Notes: a model not told the origin generated them from the letters alone. Numbered from the stretch's first letter, positions 35,233-45,309 are shown. The stretch: 64,000 nt of DNA from Gammaproteobacteria bacterium (GCA_006218035.1 VBWC01000003.1:181251-245250), one strand, 5' to 3'. Numbers and translations: made by a program.

Positions 35233-36378
35233 TTAGTGGAAGCTGTAGCCTACACCGAGATTGATCGCATATTTCTCGGTGGTCGTACCCTTCGAGTAGT
35301 CTTCGTAGTCGGCTTTGAAGACGACGTTTTCATGCGGCCAGAAGTTCACACCGACATTGGTCTGTTCTTCCTCGCTGTCGGTCGAATCGCCAGCGGCGTT
35401 ATCCCACTGGTTAAAGCGGGCGAAGACACCCCACTGGTCATTGATGCGATAGGACGGCTCAATATAGAAGCCTTCCTGTTCATCCCTGCCTAGTGCTTTC
35501 ACCGCCGCACCGTCGATGTCCCACATCGCGTACAACCAGCGCAGGCCAAAGGGCCCGAAATTATGAACGCCATGAAGCTCCAACAGGGTCGCACTGTGCT
35601 CATCCGAACCCGCAGCGCCCTGGGCGATATCCGACTGCTCCTGTAAAGATAACGCCACTTCATGGCCTGCCATGCCGGTGAATTTCACGCGGCCGGTAAG
35701 GGCGTAGTCATTCGCAACGGCCTGCGATACCTTTTGCCGTCCACTGCGGACGTTACCGACAGCGTTGTTCAGCCCGGAGGTCAGCGCAACATCGTAGCCC
35801 CAACCCGGTGCCACCTCACCGCTCAGGCCAACGCCGCCTTCCCACCAGGTGGTCGGGATAATCGCGTTTTCGACCGGGTTGCGTTCGACGCCATAAAAGC
35901 TGTCCGGTTCGTGTGTTTCGTTCATGATACCGACGGGCAACAGGAACAGACCCGTCTTGACACGGTTGCTGTCATTCAGATCGATTTCGACATAGGCCTG
36001 TTCGAGTTCGATTTCACCATTGCCGCCGCCGTTTTCGAAGAATGAATGTTCGAGTTCCAGCTCGGAATACATCCTGATGCGATCGGTAAAGTCATGGCCG
36101 AAGAACAGTACGAAACGGTGAAAATCGATTTCACGCTTCGTGGCAGTTCCAGCCGGGGTATCGGTATGAATGCTGTTGTAGTGCATCTCGCCGTAGCCGC
36201 CAAGGTGCGTATTGCCGGCACCGCCGCCACCGCGCGATTCCATCGCGTGGGTCGTTGCGTTCATCTGTTCTTCGAGATTCTTCACCCTGTCTTCCATCGA
36301 TGCTGCCTGCGCCAGTGAACCGGTGGCAAAAACGGTGGCCGCGACGGCGGACCAGATCAGTTTCTTTTGATATTTCAT
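35233..36378 (-). CDS. Outer-membrane porin, first gene of the FMN/PepSY operon
   Basis: 381 residues from ATG 36378 behind GAGGAG. Signal peptide FATGSLAQA, a short coiled-coil (MEDRVKNLEEQMNATTHAME) then a barrel of strands: THLGGYGEMHYN, VLFFGHDFTDRIRMYSELELEH, ending GVGYSFH with terminal aromatic. This is the porin/phosphate-selective-like type with coiled-coil trimer stalk. Being co-transcribed with a flavoprotein and a membrane electron carrier is unusual for a porin and suggests import of a redox-active substrate such as iron or metal chelates. Confidence 0.85.
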   Translation of the reverse strand: MKYQKKLIWSAVAATVFATGSLAQAASMEDRVKNLEEQMNATTHAMESRGGGGAGNTHLGGYGEMHYNSIHTDTPAGTATKREIDFHRFVLFFGHDFTDRIRMYSELELEHSFFENGGGNGEIELEQAYVEIDLNDSNRVKTGLFLLPVGIMNETHEPDSFYGVERNPVENAIIPTTWWEGGVGLSGEVAPGWGYDVALTSGLNNAVGNVRSGRQKVSQAVANDYALTGRVKFTGMAGHEVALSLQEQSDIAQGAAGSDEHSATLLELHGVHNFGPFGLRWLYAMWDIDGAAVKALGRDEQEGFYIEPSYRINDQWGVFARFNQWDNAAGDSTDSEEEQTNVGVNFWPHENVVFKADYEDYSKGTTTEKYAINLGVGYSFH

Positions 36379-36639
36379 GAGAAGCTCCTCGTACATGTGT
36401 GTAGTTGTAATTCGTGCCCCCCTCTACAAACTGCGAGAGGTTCGCCAGGACTGCGTGACCGTGGCGTTATTGATCGAAAGCTAACTGATTCGTATTAACA
36501 CCGACTGAACGCACGACGCCTCCATCGAACATCATCGGTGCCGATACGGGGCGGACTGCGTCACCGCCAAAGAACAAGAGGGTTACTGCGTAGGACAACC
36601 AGAAAACTACAACCCGGAATTATCGTTCTTATGCGTGGC
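36379..36639 (-). other. Long leader of the porin operon
   Basis: About 255 bases lie between the predicted transcription start and the porin ATG. I found no reading frame with a ribosome site and no known riboswitch motif. It may hold RNA structure or a small-RNA target, as in other porin leaders. Confidence 0.3.
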
Positions 36640-36669
36640 AGTATAACTACAACATAATTCGATATGCAA
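36640..36669 (-). promoter_or_regulatory. Candidate promoter TTGCAT-18-TATACT for the porin operon
   Basis: Minus-strand TTGCAT (36669-36664) and TATACT (36645-36640) with an 18-base spacer, in the gap between the porin operon and the MacB-like permease genes. Confidence 0.45.
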
Positions 36670-36731
36670 TGCTGCCAGAGACTTCCGTGTTGCGTGCAGA
36701 CAACAACGCGGTGCGGTCGATCCGGTCGATG

Positions 36732-37931
36732 TTATTCGGCCCGTAGCGCCTCGACCGGATCCATCGTGGCGGCGCGCCGCGCAGGCATCACACCGGCAAT
36801 CAGCCCGATTACGACCGCCAAAATAACGGCGAATACCACGTAGCTCACCGGCGTGTGGACGGGGAGTGCGGGAACGGCGAGTGTCAGCATTTGCGCGCCG
36901 CCGACGCCGAGTACCAGGCCGGCGATACCGCCCAACGCCCCGAGAATGACTGCTTCGCCGAGAAACAGCTTCAGTATCTGTTGTCGGCTGCTACCCAACG
37001 CGCGCAACAGGCCGATTTCGCCGGTGCGCTCGGTAACCGAGATGGTCATGATGGTCACGATGCCGACGCTGCCGACGAGCAGCGATATGCTGCCGAGCGC
37101 ACCCACAGCGAAGGTCAGGATGTCCAGCACGTTGCCGAGCACGTCGAGCATCTGTTCCTGGGTGGTGATGGTGAAGTCTTCCTTGCCGTGACGCGCGGTC
37201 AACACCCGCTTGATGCCCGCGACGACTTCACTGGCCGATGCGCCTTCCCGATACAGCACGTCGATTTCCATCAGACCCTCGCGATTGAACATGTCGAGTG
37301 CCCGCGCCGTCGGGATGAAGACACTGTCGTCGAGATCGACGCCGAGCACCTGGCCCTTGGATTCCATGGTGCCGATCACACGGTAACGATCGCCACCGAC
37401 GCGGATACGGCTGCCGAGCGGATTGCTACTACCGAACAGCTCGTCACGCACCTTGCTGCCGAGTACCGCCAGCGCCCGGGGCGCATCCGGGTTATCCAGC
37501 GGCAGGAAGGTACCGGCGGCGACGGTCAGCGAGAACGCGGTGGGCATATCCGGCCCGACGCCATAGACCGTAGCGCGTCGCTGTCGGTTGTTGCCGTCGA
37601 CCTCCGAATTACCCTGCACGACGGGAACGACGGCGCGCACATGCGGGATATGCGCCAGCGCGTCGGCATCCGCCATCGACAGCGGCCGGTCGGTGCCGAA
37701 CACCCCGACGGCAACGCCATGAGTGGTGACGCGTCCCGGATTGATTGCCACGATATTGGTGCCGAACTGGCTGAACTCGGCGAGCACGAATTGATGGATA
37801 CCCTCGCCGATCGAGGTTAATAACACCACAGCGGCGATACCGATCGCGATACCGAGCGAGGTCAGAAAACTACGCAACCGGTGCATGATGATACTGCTGC
37901 CGGTAAGTCGTATGAAATCGCGCGGGTGCAT
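36732..37931 (-). CDS. MacB/FtsX-type ABC transporter permease (distal)
   Basis: 399 residues: helix 1 (FLTSLGIAIGIAAVVLL), a large periplasmic MacB_PCD domain, and three helices at the end (LLVGSVGIVTIMTISV..., AVILGALGGIAGLVLGV, FAVILAVVIGLIAGVMP) followed by ARRAATMDPVEALRAE. It has TERTGEIGLLRALGSS, the coupling segment of FtsX permeases. Last gene of a four-gene minus unit adaptor-ATPase-permease-permease. Together the pair forms a mechanotransmission exporter for peptides, lipoproteins or drugs; substrate unknown. Confidence 0.9.
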   Translation of the reverse strand: MHPRDFIRLTGSSIIMHRLRSFLTSLGIAIGIAAVVLLTSIGEGIHQFVLAEFSQFGTNIVAINPGRVTTHGVAVGVFGTDRPLSMADADALAHIPHVRAVVPVVQGNSEVDGNNRQRRATVYGVGPDMPTAFSLTVAAGTFLPLDNPDAPRALAVLGSKVRDELFGSSNPLGSRIRVGGDRYRVIGTMESKGQVLGVDLDDSVFIPTARALDMFNREGLMEIDVLYREGASASEVVAGIKRVLTARHGKEDFTITTQEQMLDVLGNVLDILTFAVGALGSISLLVGSVGIVTIMTISVTERTGEIGLLRALGSSRQQILKLFLGEAVILGALGGIAGLVLGVGGAQMLTLAVPALPVHTPVSYVVFAVILAVVIGLIAGVMPARRAATMDPVEALRAE

Positions 37932-37938
37932 CGTGCGC

Positions 37939-39147
37939 CTACCGGCGGGACAAGGCCTGAATCGGATCGAGACGCGCCGCGCGCCGCGCCGGCATCGCGC
38001 CGAACAACAGTCCGGTCAGCAGCGCGACGATCAGGGCGGTGACCACCGACCACAGCGGCGCGCCGACCGGCAGCGCCGGATACAAGTAACCGATCGTGCG
38101 GCTGCCGGCTTCGCCGATCAACAGTCCGATGAGCGCGCCGGACAGTGACAACATGGCTGCCTCGGTCATAAACAATATGATGATCTGTCTGCCTGTCGCA
38201 CCGACCGCTTTTAGCAGGCCGATTTCGGCGGTGCGCTGGGCGATGGCGATCAGCATCACGTTCATGATCAGGATGCCGGCGACGGCGAGACTGATGGCCG
38301 CGATGCCGGCGACGGTCAGCGTCAAGGCCTGTAGTATTTTATCAAACGTGGCGAGCACGGCGTCCTGCGTGACGACGGTGATGTCTTCCTCGCCCTGATG
38401 GCGATCGCGGATCGTATCCAGAACGAACTGACGCGCTTTCGGAACCGCTTCGCGGCTGCTGGCCTGTGCCATGATGCGAAACAGTGCCGGCGAATTGAAC
38501 AGGATTTGTGCCGAGGCTACCGGGATAATCACCTGGTCCTCGACGTCCATACCGATCGACCGTCCTTCCGTCGCGAGGACACCGATGACCTGGCAGCGAC
38601 GATCGCCGAGGCGCATCCATTCACCGAGCGCAGGGTTTTCCCCGAACAGCTCTTTGCGGACCTTGGCGCCGATGACGCACAGCGGTGCCGCCCGGTCGGC
38701 ATCGTCCGGCGGCAGGAAGCGGCCCTGGCTCATGGTCCAATGGCGCACCTTGAGCAGTTCCGCCGTCGAACCGAGTACCGCTATTTCGCGTTCCCGCTCA
38801 TGCCACGAGGCGCTCGCCGCGCCGATCGTGATCGGTGCGACGCGCCGGATCAGGCTGCTGCGGGTTAACGCGGCTGCATCATCGATGGTCAGGTCACGCG
38901 GTGTCGCGCCGACGATCAGTGCCGGAGCGGCGCCGGCGGTTTCGGACCGGCCCGGAATGATGATCAGCAGGTCGGTCCCCAGCGAAGCGAATTCACCGAC
39001 AACGAAACGCCGCGCACCGTCGCCCAGCGAGGTCAGGATTACCACCGACGCCACGCCTATGGCCATCGCGGTGAGAATCAGCGCGGTACGCACCCGGTTA
39101 CCACCGAGGGCGCCGAAGGTGAAACGGAGAATGTCCCGGGTGATCAT
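37939..39147 (-). CDS. MacB/FtsX-type ABC transporter permease (proximal)
   Basis: 402 residues from ATG 39147, four bases past the ATPase stop; a longer in-frame start inside the ATPase gene is rejected. It begins MITRDILRFTFGALGGNRVRT and has the same plan as its neighbour: periplasmic MacB domain, QRTAEIGLLKAVGATGRQII, three C-terminal helices and ARRAARLDPIQALSRR. The two permeases are paralogues and probably form a heterodimer, since only one ATPase gene is present. Confidence 0.9.
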   Translation of the reverse strand: MITRDILRFTFGALGGNRVRTALILTAMAIGVASVVILTSLGDGARRFVVGEFASLGTDLLIIIPGRSETAGAAPALIVGATPRDLTIDDAAALTRSSLIRRVAPITIGAASASWHEREREIAVLGSTAELLKVRHWTMSQGRFLPPDDADRAAPLCVIGAKVRKELFGENPALGEWMRLGDRRCQVIGVLATEGRSIGMDVEDQVIIPVASAQILFNSPALFRIMAQASSREAVPKARQFVLDTIRDRHQGEEDITVVTQDAVLATFDKILQALTLTVAGIAAISLAVAGILIMNVMLIAIAQRTAEIGLLKAVGATGRQIIILFMTEAAMLSLSGALIGLLIGEAGSRTIGYLYPALPVGAPLWSVVTALIVALLTGLLFGAMPARRAARLDPIQALSRR

Positions 39148-39151
39148 GCCG

Positions 39152-39829
39152 TCAGCCGCGGGTCTGGTCGGTGACGATGCGGCCATCCACCATTTTGACG
39201 TAGCGCCTCGCACGATCGCCGAGTTGCTGATCGTGCGTCACGATCAGCAAGGTGATGCCCGATGCGTTGAGTCGTTCGAGTGTGTCGATGACCTCTTTGC
39301 CCGAGGCCTGGTCGAGATTGCCGGTCGGTTCGTCGGCGAGCAGGATGGCGGGCTTCATGATGGTCGCGCGCGCGATGGCGACGCGCTGTCGCTGGCCGCC
39401 GGACAACTGATCCGGGCGGTGATGCGCGCGGTCGCGGATGTCGAGCGCGTCCAGCACCTCATCGACGCGCGGCTTGCGCTCGGCCGGCGCGATGCCCTCC
39501 AGCATCAGCGGCAACTCGATGTTTTCCGCCGCCGTCAGACGGGGGACGAGATGAAAAAACTGGAATACGAAGCCGATGTCGGCGCGGCGCGTGCGGGCCA
39601 GCGCATCCTCGCTCAGCGACGTGACATCGTTGCCGCTCAGAAAATAGCGGCCGGATGTCGGACGATCCAGCAGGCCGATAACGTTCAGCAGCGTTGATTT
39701 TCCCGAGCCGGAGGGCCCCATGATCGACAGATATTCGCCGGGCTCGACATGCAGATTGATGTCATTGAGCGCCTGCACGCGCTGGTCGCCAACCTCAAAA
39801 ACGCGATCGATCTCTTCTAGTCGAATCAT
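39152..39829 (-). CDS. MacB/LolD-type ABC transporter ATPase
   Basis: 225 residues with Walker [11 protein letters not shown]-loop FVFQFFHLV, signature LSGGQRQR, Walker [13 protein letters not shown] and H-loop VTHD. The ADEPTGNLD form is typical of LolD/MacB/FtsE-type ATPases that drive FtsX-like permeases. It lies between the adaptor and the two permeases, spacing 17 and 4 bases. Confidence 0.94.
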   Translation of the reverse strand: MIRLEEIDRVFEVGDQRVQALNDINLHVEPGEYLSIMGPSGSGKSTLLNVIGLLDRPTSGRYFLSGNDVTSLSEDALARTRRADIGFVFQFFHLVPRLTAAENIELPLMLEGIAPAERKPRVDEVLDALDIRDRAHHRPDQLSGGQRQRVAIARATIMKPAILLADEPTGNLDQASGKEVIDTLERLNASGITLLIVTHDQQLGDRARRYVKMVDGRIVTDQTRG

Positions 39830-39846
39830 TGTAATAGGGATGTAAC

Positions 39847-40998
39847 TTAGGGCGTATCGTCACGCACGGCCTTGGCGCCGGCGACGGCGCCTTTGCGATC
39901 GACCGAGGTGACCACCAGCTCGCCTGAGCGTATGCCAGATACCGCCTCGGTGAGCTTCCAGTTGGTGAGCCCGGTCGTAATCTTACGTTCGACCAGGCGC
40001 CCTTCCGATGGGTCGAACACCAGGACACGGCCGCCTTCAAGGACCGCCTCGGTCGGTACCCGGACCACGTCGTCATGCTTGTCCAGGATGATTTCGACGT
40101 CGGCGCTGAAGCCGGGTAGCATCCGGGAAAAATCCTCCGGGTTAAGAAAAACCGTTTCGACATCGACCGTCCGGGCCTGCTTTTCAACCTCCAGTACGTA
40201 GGGCGCGACACGCTGCACGATGCCCGGGAAATGCCGGCCGGGAAAGGCATCGACGACGATGCTCGCGTCCATGCCCGCCGTGATTGCCGGTGCGTCAACC
40301 TCGTCAATCGGCGCCGAGATATAGACGCAACTGATGTCGATCAGATCGACCGCTGGCGGCGTGGCCACGCCGATCGGGGAAGGGGTGACAAATTCGGCCA
40401 GCTCCCCGTTGATTTTCGCGACGGTGCCGGTGAACGGCGCCACCAGCAGTGTCTGGTCGAGTGCCGCGCGGGCGACGGCAATGCGCGCCTTGCTGACGCT
40501 GGCGGTGGCGCGTGCCGCCTCGCAGCGGGCCTGCTGCGCCTTGGCGCCGGTCGTCGCCTGATCGATATCTTTTTCCGACGCAAGCTGCCGCTGTTGCAGT
40601 TTCAGCAGCCGGTTGGCTTCGCGTTGCGCCTCATCCGCGACCAGGCAGGCTTCAACCGCCTGGGACGCCGATGCCCGCGCTTCGCTTTCGGCGAGATCAA
40701 GGCTGGCCCGGCGATCGGCGTTCCAGAGTTCAAGCAATACCTTGCCGGCCTCGACCCGCTCACCCTCGCGGACCCACAATTTCGCGATCTGTCCGCCGGT
40801 TTCCGGCGACAGGCGTGCCCGCCGGCAGGCCTTGACGGTTCCGGCGCGGGTATTGGCGACCGTTGATTCGACGCGACCGGTGTCCACGGCCTTGACGACG
40901 ACGGCGACCGGCTTTTCTTCGGTCAGGCGCATCACGGCGATAACAATCAGTGCGATGACAATGACGCCGATAATCGCGCGTTTTACAGCCGGGCGCAT
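39847..40998 (-). CDS. Periplasmic adaptor (HlyD/MacA-like) of the ABC exporter
   Basis: 383 residues from ATG 40998 behind GGAA; the in-frame upstream extension lacks support. One membrane helix (AIIGVIVIALIVIAVM), then lipoyl-like halves (RLSPETGGQIAKLWVREGERVEAGKVL and LLVAPFTGTVAKINGELAEF) around a coiled-coil hairpin rich in Ala/Arg, then a beta barrel (VPTEAVLEGGRVLVF). It bridges the permeases to an outer-membrane channel, which is not in this operon (TolC elsewhere, by family knowledge). First gene of the unit. Confidence 0.9.
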   Translation of the reverse strand: MRPAVKRAIIGVIVIALIVIAVMRLTEEKPVAVVVKAVDTGRVESTVANTRAGTVKACRRARLSPETGGQIAKLWVREGERVEAGKVLLELWNADRRASLDLAESEARASASQAVEACLVADEAQREANRLLKLQQRQLASEKDIDQATTGAKAQQARCEAARATASVSKARIAVARAALDQTLLVAPFTGTVAKINGELAEFVTPSPIGVATPPAVDLIDISCVYISAPIDEVDAPAITAGMDASIVVDAFPGRHFPGIVQRVAPYVLEVEKQARTVDVETVFLNPEDFSRMLPGFSADVEIILDKHDDVVRVPTEAVLEGGRVLVFDPSEGRLVERKITTGLTNWKLTEAVSGIRSGELVVTSVDRKGAVAGAKAVRDDTP

Positions 40999-41120
40999 GG
41001 CAACATTCCGTTTGGCGACTCTCGCTATCGTAACGTATTTGGCAACCGGTTGCGCGCGGAGGACATCGTGGTAGCGGAACGTTATACTAGGCGGATTGCA
41101 AGTCACCTGTAGTTAAAACG

Positions 41121-42191
41121 ATGACCCTGGAACAGCTTAATAACGTCAATGTCGTTTCGCAGGAACTGTTGCCGACGCCGGAGCGGATAAAGCAGCAGTT
41201 ACCGCTGACCGACAAGGCGATGACAACGGTGCTGAAAGGCCGTGACACGGTGCAGCGGATACTGGATCGTGAGGATCACCGGCTCTTTATCGTGGTCGGA
41301 CCCTGTTCGATTCACGATCTGGACGCCGCGCGTGAATATGCCGCGCGTCTCAAGCAGCTGGCGGACGACGTCAAGGATACGCTGGTGCTGGTGATGCGCG
41401 TGTATTTCGAGAAACCGCGCACGACGGTTGGCTGGAAGGGGCTGATCAACGATCCCTATCTCGACGATTCGTTTCATATCGAAAAAGGACTGTATCTCGC
41501 CCGGCAGTTTCTGCTTGAGGTCGCCGAACTCGGATTGCCGGCGGCTACAGAGGCGCTTGATCCTATCGTGCCGCAGTACATATCGGACCTGGTTACCTGG
41601 ACCGCGATTGGTGCGCGGACAACCGAATCACAAACCCATCGGGAGATGTCGAGCGGTTTGTCGACCCCGGTCGGTTTCAAGAACGGTACGGATGGTAGCC
41701 TGATGGTGGCGATCAATGCGCTGCGCTCGGCGGCCTATGCGCATCATTTTCTCGGCATCAATTCCCAGGGGCAGTGCGCCCGATTCCGTACCCGCGGGAA
41801 TCGTTATGGTCATGTGGTACTGCGTGGCGGCAATAAACCGAATTATGACGCCGTCAGCGTCGCTCTGGCGGAAGCCGAGCTGACAAATGCGGGCATGCCG
41901 GTCAATATCATGATCGATTGCAGTCACGGGAACTGTATGAAAGATCCCGAACTTGAGCCGCTGGTATTGAAGAACTGTATCGATCAGATCGTCGACGGGA
42001 ATCGTTCGATCATCGGCATGATGGTGGAAAGTCATCTGGAATGGGGCAGCCAGCCGTTGCCGGCGGATCTGGCACAGCTGCGCTATGGCGTGTCTATTAC
42101 CGACCCGTGTATCGACTGGCGGACTACGGATGCAATCGTGCGCGAGGCGCGGGACCGGATACGCGATATTTTGCCGAGACGAACTCGCTAG
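41121..42191 (+). CDS. aroG: 3-deoxy-7-phosphoheptulonate (DAHP) synthase, class I
   Basis: 356 residues with all class I AroF/G/H blocks: VVGPCSIHD, EKPRTTVGWKGLINDP, SGLSTPVGFKNGTDG, GGNKPNYD and IMIDCSHGN. It condenses PEP and erythrose-4-phosphate in the first step of the shikimate pathway. The isozyme (Phe-, Tyr- or Trp-type) cannot be assigned safely, so the symbol is approximate. It stands alone; its end overlaps the convergent EAL-HDOD gene by four bases. Confidence 0.93.
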   Translation: MTLEQLNNVNVVSQELLPTPERIKQQLPLTDKAMTTVLKGRDTVQRILDREDHRLFIVVGPCSIHDLDAAREYAARLKQLADDVKDTLVLVMRVYFEKPRTTVGWKGLINDPYLDDSFHIEKGLYLARQFLLEVAELGLPAATEALDPIVPQYISDLVTWTAIGARTTESQTHREMSSGLSTPVGFKNGTDGSLMVAINALRSAAYAHHFLGINSQGQCARFRTRGNRYGHVVLRGGNKPNYDAVSVALAEAELTNAGMPVNIMIDCSHGNCMKDPELEPLVLKNCIDQIVDGNRSIIGMMVESHLEWGSQPLPADLAQLRYGVSITDPCIDWRTTDAIVREARDRIRDILPRRTR

Positions 42192-43402
42192 CCGTTTGCG
42201 GCCTCGCCGCTGGCGAGTTGACGCACGGCGGCGTTGGCCCAGTCGACTGCCTCGACGAAGAGTTTTGTCAGATCTACCGAGCGGCTTACTGCTTCCAGTT
42301 TTTCCCACTCGCAACGTTCATACGCCAGCACGCAGGCGAGGGCATGTCCGGCGGGGCCGGTGTGGTTAAGCAGGGCGGTTTTGGTTTCGACCGCGAGCGG
42401 CAGTTGACGCATTATCTGCGGCATCGGTTGATCCAGCAGCGCGTCCAGTACCGATAACAGGCCGACCGTGAAAAACATCTCCGCCGATTTTTCCTTTGGC
42501 GCCATGAGTTCGCACATTCTGGCGCGTACCAGCGCGGTTGCCACCAGCTCCTGCGGTTTGTCGTCTATCTTCGACAAGGCAACGAGTGAAAACCAGTTTT
42601 TTATCGTCGGCAGGCCGACGTAGACAATGGCGTGACGGATCGATTCGATCTTTCTTGGCAACGAGTACAGTGCCGAATTCAGATAGCGCAGCACCTTGTA
42701 GCTGAGGCTGACATCGGTCGATATGATCTTCTCAACGTCGGCGATTCCGGCATCCGGATTCTGAAGCGCGGCCAGTAATTGCAGAATCGCGAGCCGGTTC
42801 GGCGTGATAGTCCGGCTCTCGACGACGTTCGGCTTACAAAAAAAGAATCCCTGAAAATAGTCGAAGCCAAGATCCGCTGCCAATTTGAAGTCACCCGGCG
42901 TCTCGAGTTTTTCGGCAAGCAGCTTCACCTTGTGATCTTTGAGTATGACGAGGTGGTCACGGATTTCGTCCGGACTGAGCTGCATGAAATCGATCTTGAT
43001 GATATCCGAAATTTCGACCAGTGGCTTGAGCTTGTCGTGGTAGATGAAATCGTCGAGTGCAATCGTAAAACCCCGCTCGGCAAGCTCGCGTACAGCCTTT
43101 ATCAGGCGGGCGTCTATCGGCGTGGTTTCGAGTATTTCGAGGACCACCTGTTCCGGCGGGAAAGGTAACGGAAGATCCCCCACCAGGTAGCTGCGCGGCA
43201 TATTGATAAATGCCTGATGATCGCCGACGATGCGGTCGAGGCCGAAGTCCATAAACGCGTTTACCACGACCTGCGCGGTGGCCATGTCATCGTCAGTGTG
43301 TGTGGCGGCGTTGGCGGAGCTGTCGCGATATAGCAGCTCATACGCGTGGACCTGAAGGTCCTGGTCGTATATCGGTTGCCGCCCGATAAATATGTTGTTC
43401 AT
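42188..43402 (-). CDS. EAL-HDOD (YuxH-type) signalling protein
   Basis: 404 residues. Residues 1-190 resemble an EAL domain that has lost catalysis: the EAL signature reads YELLYRD, and the DDFG metal loop reads ALDDFIYHD. Residues 195-390 form an HDOD domain (LSYKVLRYLNSALYSLPRKIESIRHAIVYVG, shown as YLNSALYSL and IRHAIVYVG). Such proteins act as adaptors in c-di-GMP, motility or cell-cycle control and do not hydrolyse c-di-GMP. It stands alone. Confidence 0.9.
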   Translation of the reverse strand: MNNIFIGRQPIYDQDLQVHAYELLYRDSSANAATHTDDDMATAQVVVNAFMDFGLDRIVGDHQAFINMPRSYLVGDLPLPFPPEQVVLEILETTPIDARLIKAVRELAERGFTIALDDFIYHDKLKPLVEISDIIKIDFMQLSPDEIRDHLVILKDHKVKLLAEKLETPGDFKLAADLGFDYFQGFFFCKPNVVESRTITPNRLAILQLLAALQNPDAGIADVEKIISTDVSLSYKVLRYLNSALYSLPRKIESIRHAIVYVGLPTIKNWFSLVALSKIDDKPQELVATALVRARMCELMAPKEKSAEMFFTVGLLSVLDALLDQPMPQIMRQLPLAVETKTALLNHTGPAGHALACVLAYERCEWEKLEAVSRSVDLTKLFVEAVDWANAAVRQLASGEAANG

Positions 43403-43683
43403 AAGCCCGGAACTGCCTGGTACTGTCCCTTGATGGATGTCTTATCGGCCAGCTGGCTAATTTGCTTGAGAGTTTGATCGGAATGCCGAGTGGCGCCTGG
43501 CTAACACCCCGCGGGAACCCCCGGTATCGCGGAATACGCAAGCCGGTAGCGGGCAGATCCCCGCGGCAGTTTCAACCGGAGTAAATAGGTCATGGCGGCA
43601 ATTTCCGGGATCGGCCTGCTGTCCTTGAGATCGAGAGGTGCCGGTGCGTCCGTTCTCGCCAACAGCGCCGCATCGTCGGTTGG

Positions 43684-45309
43684 TTAGAAATAACGGGCCA
43701 GTTCAATCTGCAGGTAGTCGTCGTTGCGCTGACCGGACAGGACGGAGTTCAGCGGAATATTGGAAAAAATTCGGGCTTCCGCGCCCAGTTTCCAGCGATT
43801 GCCGATCCGGCGGCTGGCTTCGAGGTTGTAAAGGACGCCGTCGCCGTCCGCATCGATGACCGCGCCGACCAGAAATTCGCTGGACTGCGCATCATTAAAT
43901 GTCAGCCGCGTACCGATCATGACATCGTCCTCAAATGGCGTTGGCGCGCTGTCCTTGCGATCGTCATACAGGTATTCGGCGATAATGCCCAGATCGGCCG
44001 CCGTTTCAAGGATTCCGACGAAGGTGTATTCAAGCCCGCCCGTGAACGCGGTGTAGCGACCGTTCTGCCCGTGCCGCGATATCACCTCGAGTTTCCACAA
44101 CCAGGCATCCAGCGCCGCCTGCAGATCCAGACTGGTCTGGTCGATCTGCTCATAGAACGGGATAAGTACCGGATTGCCGTTGCCGTCCATGCCCGGCAAC
44201 AACAGCGGGTCACGACCGGTGCCCGAGAAGTGCGCCAGACCGATATCCCAGTCGCCGAGGATCTTCGTCCAGCGTACTGCGACATCGACGTGCTTGTCCT
44301 CGGCACCGGATTCGTATCGAGCCTGGGTCATGTCAACATACGGAATGGTGCGCAGACGCCCCTCCGGTCCCGGAAACGTGCGCTCGCGGAATCCCGGGAG
44401 CACGAACAGGTTGAGGTTTCCCAAGTCGCGGATCAATGCCATATTTATCATCGGCTGCCCGAGTTTGTCTTCGGTGTCGATGTTTTCAACCAGATCGGTC
44501 TGATTGATGATGTCGACCAGATGCTGGGATTCGGTAACGCCCCAGAATACCTTGCCGATGCCGGCCCGCGCTTCCCAGTCATGCGCGACGTGCTGCCACA
44601 ACAGTTCGTTGACGTCGGCATGACTGCGTTCGCCGTCATGCTGATCCCAGCGTATGAAAGGTGTGAAAATGACACTATCGCCGCCGTCGTTCCAGGCACG
44701 GTAATACTCCGGGCGCATCGACCAAGCCAGATTATCGCCATGTTGCCCGGCACTTGACGGGTCGTTCGCGAACAGACGCAGCTCGGCGGAGACGTATCCG
44801 GTCAGTTTGCCGGTGGAGTGAGGGGCGGGTGCCGGATGTGATGCCGTATCCCCGTCGTCGTCAACCGCCGCATGCGGCGAGAGAGTTTGCACCGGCGCGG
44901 CCGTCCGGGTTTCATCGTCGGGCTTGTGCTGAGTCGGTAGTGGCGCGGTCTCCAAGGCACCGATGGGCCCGCGTGACGACGGCATCGCGCCGTCAGGTTC
45001 AGCCGGTAGGTTCGGAAAACTCGTGATAAAACCGGACCAGCCATGTGTGCGTAGTCGGAGTCGTGCCGCCTCGGCTTTCTTGCGATCTTCGAACGGTCCG
45101 ACAATGGCGGTATGCAACGAACGACCGTTGACCGTTTTGACGGCGGTGGTGACATTGGTGAACCCCGTCGTCCGAAGCTTTTCCACAGCCTGCTGCGCGT
45201 TGCCGGGGCGCATATACGCGCCGACCTGCACGCCAACGTCGGCGGCGGCGTCACCGGGCAGCGCGAGTATCAGCAGCGCCAGTAATAATACGTATCGCGA
45301 GGTCGTCAT
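43684..45309 (-). CDS. SPOR-domain plus outer-membrane barrel fusion
   Basis: 541 residues from ATG 45309 (another ATG 27 bases up). Signal peptide to GDAAA. Residues 24-110 are a SPOR-type domain (VQVGAYMRPGNAQQAVEKLRTTGF, HTAIVGPFEDRKKAEAARLRL), which binds denuded glycan in septal peptidoglycan. After a Pro-rich linker, residues 175-541 look like a porin-type barrel (GKLTGYVSAELRLFAN ... LQIELARYF, terminal Phe). SPOR fused to a barrel is unusual. Last gene of the tetR-mmpL-lolA-like unit. Confidence 0.75.
   Translation of the reverse strand: MTTSRYVLLLALLILALPGDAAADVGVQVGAYMRPGNAQQAVEKLRTTGFTNVTTAVKTVNGRSLHTAIVGPFEDRKKAEAARLRLRTHGWSGFITSFPNLPAEPDGAMPSSRGPIGALETAPLPTQHKPDDETRTAAPVQTLSPHAAVDDDGDTASHPAPAPHSTGKLTGYVSAELRLFANDPSSAGQHGDNLAWSMRPEYYRAWNDGGDSVIFTPFIRWDQHDGERSHADVNELLWQHVAHDWEARAGIGKVFWGVTESQHLVDIINQTDLVENIDTEDKLGQPMINMALIRDLGNLNLFVLPGFRERTFPGPEGRLRTIPYVDMTQARYESGAEDKHVDVAVRWTKILGDWDIGLAHFSGTGRDPLLLPGMDGNGNPVLIPFYEQIDQTSLDLQAALDAWLWKLEVISRHGQNGRYTAFTGGLEYTFVGILETAADLGIIAEYLYDDRKDSAPTPFEDDVMIGTRLTFNDAQSSEFLVGAVIDADGDGVLYNLEASRRIGNRWKLGAEARIFSNIPLNSVLSGQRNDDYLQIELARYF

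Noticed and set aside
38471-39697. 408-codon plus-strand frame
   Set aside because: Antisense of the permease and ATPase genes of the ABC exporter.
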